Shown here: one piece after another, positions 36,601 to 38,537 of the stretch | Position numbering within the stretch: the first letter of the stretch is position 1 | Layout: the number at the start of each line of letters is the position of its first letter | From: Oscillospiraceae bacterium | GTDB taxonomy: Bacteria; Bacillota; Clostridia; Oscillospirales; Oscillospiraceae | DNA length: 38,537 bases | Direction: 5' to 3' | Assembly (NCBI GenBank): GCA_031270395.1 | Contig: JAISXU010000008.1 | Span: 1-38,537 of the forward strand | The notes under the pieces: model-generated | What the model was told of the DNA's origin: nothing | Database searches by the model: none | Seen by the model: only the letters and a program-made list of their open reading frames with translations | Translations under genes and position numbers: made by a program

Positions 36601-38537
36601 GTAGGTGATCGTCTCCGTAGTCGTCGCGATTTCCTCCATTTCCTCTACCCATCCGTGGTTATACGCCACCTCGGTTTCGACGACGCCTCTGGCGAATTTG
36701 GGGCCGATTTGAACTTCTATTGAGACATAGGCGCCCACGCTGTACGTGCTGGATTTGCTGGTCCCCGCGCCGGAGCCGTGGGACGACCCGATGGAGGTCG
36801 CGCTGTTGTACACATAGTTAGTTCCGCCCGGAAGGTGCTCCAGCTCCTTATAGTACGGCGGCGAGGCAAGCGCGGCGACGACCGTCGGGTCGGAATAGAG
36901 CAGATGATATCCCACGTATTCGAGAATTACCGAGTCGTGGTCCGTGTCGGGAAGGGCGAAGAAGGTCGGTCTTTCCGCGTCAAAGTAACGACCACCTGTT
37001 GAGGCATTGATATCTTCGACGGAAATTCCGCCCGGGCCGGATTTTCCGTATATTGCGTATATGTGCGCATCACCGCCCGGCTCATTGGCGCAATGGTATA
37101 TAAAACCATATTCCGAACCGTTCAAGGTCATCGGCCTGGCGGAGAAAAACGTCCACCTGAGACCTACGCCCGCTTTTCGATAATCAGCTTCTCCAGCCCC
37201 CACCCCGTAGGTTCCGGTATAGACCCATTCATATCCGCTTACTTCGTCGGTGACGACGTATCGGTACAGCTCCCCATTTACCATGACGGCGGGCGCTTGA
37301 TTTGCCCCGAAAAAATCTCCCGCGGCGATGGCGAGCGGCGCGGCGGTATCCGGGTCAACTTTGACCCCGTACATGGGAGAAACGTCGGCTGTTATATCGG
37401 AGCGGACATGAAAATACGGGCGATTGTCCGCCCCCGGGACACGGTACATGCTGCCGTTGCTATAATCATACGACATCACCTCAATGCCGTAGCCATATGC
37501 CACGTTTGCCCCCTTCGATGTTCCCTGAGATGTTCCCTGATAGGTAAAACCGATCATCAGCTCATTGCCCGGATTCCCGTCCACATCGGCGATTGCCACC
37601 GTATGCTGCGCTCTTCGTGGATCTAATGTATTAGGTGGAAAATAGCTAGCCGAAGTTTCGTTTGCAAATGCCGGCGTGGCGGGCGCGACGGTTATGATTT
37701 TCCTGGGAGTATTGATCACATTGCTCGGATAGCCCGCGTCCCCGAAGACGATACGCGTCGTGTTTTCCGTCGCAGAATGTCCGGCTACAGCGTGGAGGTA
37801 TGTACTTGTCCACGCAATGTCTGCGCAGCCGTCGCGGTTCAAATCGCCGACGGCGAGGGCGTGAGTCGCGCCGCGCCCAAAGTGGTAATCGTCGGTCAAT
37901 TTGTCGTCGAGGTACCGCATGAACCAGTTGCCGGCGGTTTTATAGGCGTCTGCCGTCGCCTCGGTTTTGAGATTGTAGCAGAAGAGGATCGGTTGACCAC
38001 CCGTAAATTGCGAGGTCAGGACGAAGATTTCGTCCACGCCGTCGCCGTTGTAGTCGCCTGTGGCGATATGCAGATTTTGCTGGAGCTGATTAAAGCTGAT
38101 ACCCTCGCTGATGTCCCCGATCATTTCTCCGACGTCCTCGTCGATCACATAATAGGCGGAATATGGGTTGGTTCCGTCTATCACGGCCACGCGGAGTTTA
38201 TATACACTGTTGTCGTATACACTTTCGGTTTTCGGGCGATACGCTTCCAGAACCGCGATTTCGTTCTTGTGCCCGTCTCCGTTGAAATCCCCCTCATAAG
38301 CCGCCATCTGGACGTAGTCGTTGCCATAAGACATCACTTCGTTATTATTGCTGAACATGCCGGCTTTTCCGCTCTCGTGAAGCGATATAGTGTCCATGTC
38401 GGTTTCGGTGTTGATGTCCTGATGTCCGATCAGACGGGTCGTTGGGGCTTCAGTAGTCCCACCGGCACGTCTAGGGCGGTCCGCAAAGGTGAATATCTCG
38501 TCCACCTTCAGCAGTTGTACCGCCGCGTTTCCGTACG
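30643..38537 (-). CDS. Large SLH-anchored surface protein with FG-GAP beta-propeller (5' end beyond window)
   Basis: The frame is open to the right edge (…GNAAVQLLKVDEIFTFADR), with no signal peptide in view, so the start lies outside; over 2,620 residues are visible. Counting from 38505: FG-GAP/VCBS-like propeller blades with calcium-loop motifs DFNGDGHKNE (~74), DYNGDGVDEI (~149), DLNRDGCADI (~219) and DVDGNPGNEL (~305); further beta structure; a fibronectin III domain (~858-958, VTTDSVTLAWTPA); an Ig-like domain (~965-1068); a Big_3-like domain (~1068-1160); then a long run of bacterial repeat domains (FDSWNVTG, FVEWAV, FDKWTL). An 11-glycine tract (31609-31641) and an Asp/Pro-rich linker (DDETPDLPGELDDDTPIVPV) precede three SLH domains (~31205-30655; TTRGMV, ITREQL, ATRAEL). 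The C-terminal SLH set resembles that of the 1352-17077 protein (FEDVxExDWFxxxV), so the two are paralogous at this end. Likely exported and wall-bound; ligand unknown. Confidence 0.92.
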   Translation of the reverse strand, partial: YGNAAVQLLKVDEIFTFADRPRRAGGTTEAPTTRLIGHQDINTETDMDTISLHESGKAGMFSNNNEVMSYGNDYVQMAAYEGDFNGDGHKNEIAVLEAYRPKTESVYDNSVYKLRVAVIDGTNPYSAYYVIDEDVGEMIGDISEGISFNQLQQNLHIATGDYNGDGVDEIFVLTSQFTGGQPILFCYNLKTEATADAYKTAGNWFMRYLDDKLTDDYHFGRGATHALAVGDLNRDGCADIAWTSTYLHAVAGHSATENTTRIVFGDAGYPSNVINTPRKIITVAPATPAFANETSASYFPPNTLDPRRAQHTVAIADVDGNPGNELMIGFTYQGTSQGTSKGANVAYGYGIEVMSYDYSNGSMYRVPGADNRPYFHVRSDITADVSPMYGVKVDPDTAAPLAIAAGDFFGANQAPAVMVNGELYRYVVTDEVSGYEWVYTGTYGVGAGEADYRKAGVGLRWTFFSARPMTLNGSEYGFIYHCANEPGGDAHIYAIYGKSGPGGISVEDINASTGGRYFDAERPTFFALPDTDHDSVILEYVGYHLLYSDPTVVAALASPPYYKELEHLPGGTNYVYNSATSIGSSHGSGAGTSKSSTYSVGAYVSIEVQIGPKFARGVVETEVAYNHGWVEEMEEIATTTETITYTNYGGQDSVVLITLPIDVYQYNLYYPVDEAGTTYDSTEYTVVFPYSTVSTMVPLDTYNSIQKDYSEILPDIDRDVFTHTVGYPKTYTVSDAKLHSAYVSEPIGAPSATTAITKTLTIVKTAEKSTISTNSVDVKAGGGFASKVAIFEGKITAGMSFGYEDARGKITVETNGTEYSGTVGGIPVAARGYNYNYDWRLVQYEYVGLQNFPVVTYKVENERSPAPLPNDYWVQGVTTDSVTLAWTPAAGDNLNQSAPSIEYKIYRVFTGGSYAERENPTIIYDEHNGIYTYTETGLPSGVTFDYVITSRRTSEPGSSVYSDVLHAMTYPTENIGSFSASPPESLTLYPDLTGQNISATYTTEPPGGNVSYKWQKRSGVMWADVAANADGITGAAANTLVFVEPQSANAGEYRVTALLEYGGLLVPVYSSPCTVTFSKRVSTLALDDPAVSGDNVVLTATVGKDSEVADAPTGSVSFTIAGSSGYSTVVPADVNASGAATATVAVGANGIFTVNAKYNGDSIFGVSDATPKTFKKGMTELQVPVLTTTFSGGSYVYGDTATAPVIRYSSAIPAGEVISTAVYTVRKWNVNENKYGTALTGWSSGADLFFRDTGAYMLTITDSANPNATALTVQFAVSPRPVTFEIGSIITQKPSYATAADLTIAPAAGTPLAPWDSADELGYVSANLIACKIMSYGALQGVTLDGSLPAGVYKIMLKSANFTVANRNKQALYSITLTEGTYQLLSLAYAITYYTTGEPFDGAYGTLSATMTPDGDVTTDLASGEAADQYSTVVITAAPKTGYAVDTWMLDGTNAIYWTGGGSYSLSSDKLTFTMKNVFGSHIVTVSFKQVTRELRYGAAPAEGGTVTVSPSVSSGASVTANVPLTFTATPKVGWDFDSWNVTGATGGTEIVDANGSHSYSVTMPSGALNVVANFQAGSYELEFEDKIEARIGDGDPLTSGAMVPGGSQVTLTVPGYRVGDTDNWYTVSGEQKTVISDRTGVQSHTFTMTEDVAFAVDAAANSYTGHWSAAPAGAGRIVASINGGAAFDENVDVALTGGDILSLTAIPTVGKAFVEWAVDGSANGGASVTSGGNGGTITFLRISDDISVQAVFEDAMPLRIEMHDNAAAENSASYAIEVDGVTWPERSKGDFYVNPGSVIEITANAPLGMFREIVRVNGVNMVDPVVTLTAADETSIYFHYAPISECMVTHYFPQPDNSYRFGITYVQVNGTFENPTTYIDSDHYYPSGSIVTVTAEPQNGGFFEYLVIAKQRSGLTERLHVAETSYSFVLTEDMTIYASFSETEPTPYSMTVNAGEGSVITAEYTPAATATGENTVAVKPLTKAVFRVEPQANHIISGFSVMMPSGADYISVLDSVYGSPNYYSVVKLDGGAWLCTIPNVAHDGLIVASTALPTYAVSAVRTKGGVISVSPTGRVLAGETVSFSIVKEIGYSISSVRVAGTDDTVVDVIDNGDGTYSFTMPNVDVIVSAGYTNDSIPAPVYNVYVTQRDGGMIIATCTENISAETRVDFTVWETAGYTISSVSVAKTGGENVAVTWTNRIMFYIIMPAGDVYVTADYATVPPPTYTLTVIDGEGGGSYTAGAKVSITAGAPPENQVFDKWTLTDGFGAFANASSAATTFTMLGIDAEVTATYKSASSGGGGGGGGGGGAEIPSTQPRPGDDETPDLPGELDDDTPIVPVDNEDGFILDTPIDPIDNDDGSKTLTDGGTLDTSGDDDGKDGVKITMPPGTIITDDNKITFPPGSGGGKISHGNGHSFDVPEDAVIILDDDTPLGYYISMINPFEDVFEDDWFYDNVMNVYGHGLMIGTSTTPMLFGPQASTTRGMVATIVYRMAGSPDVSGLSNPFSDVDAGKWYTDGIMWAAANGIVLGYGDDTYGPEDNITREQLAAILNRYSELRDLSLPETRDYPGFIDDRNISAYARDAVERFFKAAIINGKTDGVLDPRGDATRAELAAMLHRFIIAVSNGGIL
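31609..31641 (-). repeat. Poly-glycine codon tract
   Basis: Eleven consecutive glycine codons (GGC x5, GGA x3, GGC x2, GGA), preceding the acidic linker before the SLH domains. Being a near-perfect triplet repeat it is a candidate for length variation between strains without loss of frame. Confidence 0.9.

Overview
The window looks like chromosomal DNA of an uncultured Gram-positive bacterium of the phylum Bacillota, most likely a Clostridia-type anaerobe. The support is three very large or large secreted proteins ending in S-layer homology (SLH) domains, a BlaI/BlaR1-type repressor-protease pair, an EFR1-type flavodoxin/ferredoxin remnant, an AAA/DUF4143 ATPase, AGGAGG-like ribosome binding sites and sigma-A-like promoters. 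Genes are GC-rich by eye, with AT-rich promoter islands. No phage structural genes, tRNAs, CRISPR array or transposase were seen.

Layout, left to right. (1) 1-1102: the N-terminal part of a serine recombinase leaving the window on the minus strand, then on the plus strand an EndoU-like toxin domain ORF and a small probable immunity gene, overlapped or closely spaced, behind a good promoter. (2) 1352-17077 (minus): one gene of about 5,240 codons for a secreted, SLH-anchored surface protein built from Ig-like, YDG/MBG-like and beta-helix modules, containing an ancient internal duplication of about 3.3 kb. (3) 17893-20672 (minus): a blaI-blaR1-like operon with a clear promoter and a duplicated operator-like repeat. 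(4) 20854-20972 (plus): a stand-alone 5S rRNA gene with its own promoter and terminator. (5) 21087-24506 or beyond (minus): a UvrD/Rep-type helicase and a membrane diguanylate cyclase in tandem. (6) 25355-27451 (minus): a second SLH surface protein with a promoter and a perfect palindrome at the start site. (7) 27900-30217: an EFR1 remnant, an AAA/DUF4143 ATPase, and a PIN-domain protein with a small partner gene. (8) 30643 to the right edge (minus): a third SLH surface protein with an FG-GAP/VCBS-like beta-propeller, open at its 5' end.

The long gaps between genes (1.1-1.35, 17.3-17.9, 24.6-25.35, 29.3-29.6 and 30.3-30.6 kb) are not empty. They are filled by a modular family of palindromic repeats found at seven places in both orientations. 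Two gaps carry the same modules in the same order, and the hairpin arms change in a compensated way between copies. This structured repeat family is the most unusual thing in the window that ordinary gene calls do not explain. Seven-base tandem repeats occur twice, once inside an SLH domain.

Functionally the window reads as a cell-surface region: three wall-bound giant or large proteins, a membrane c-di-GMP synthase that may influence surface behaviour (inference), a membrane-protease-controlled repressor whose target is not in view, and several small conflict-type modules (EndoU/immunity, PIN/partner, DUF4143 ATPase).
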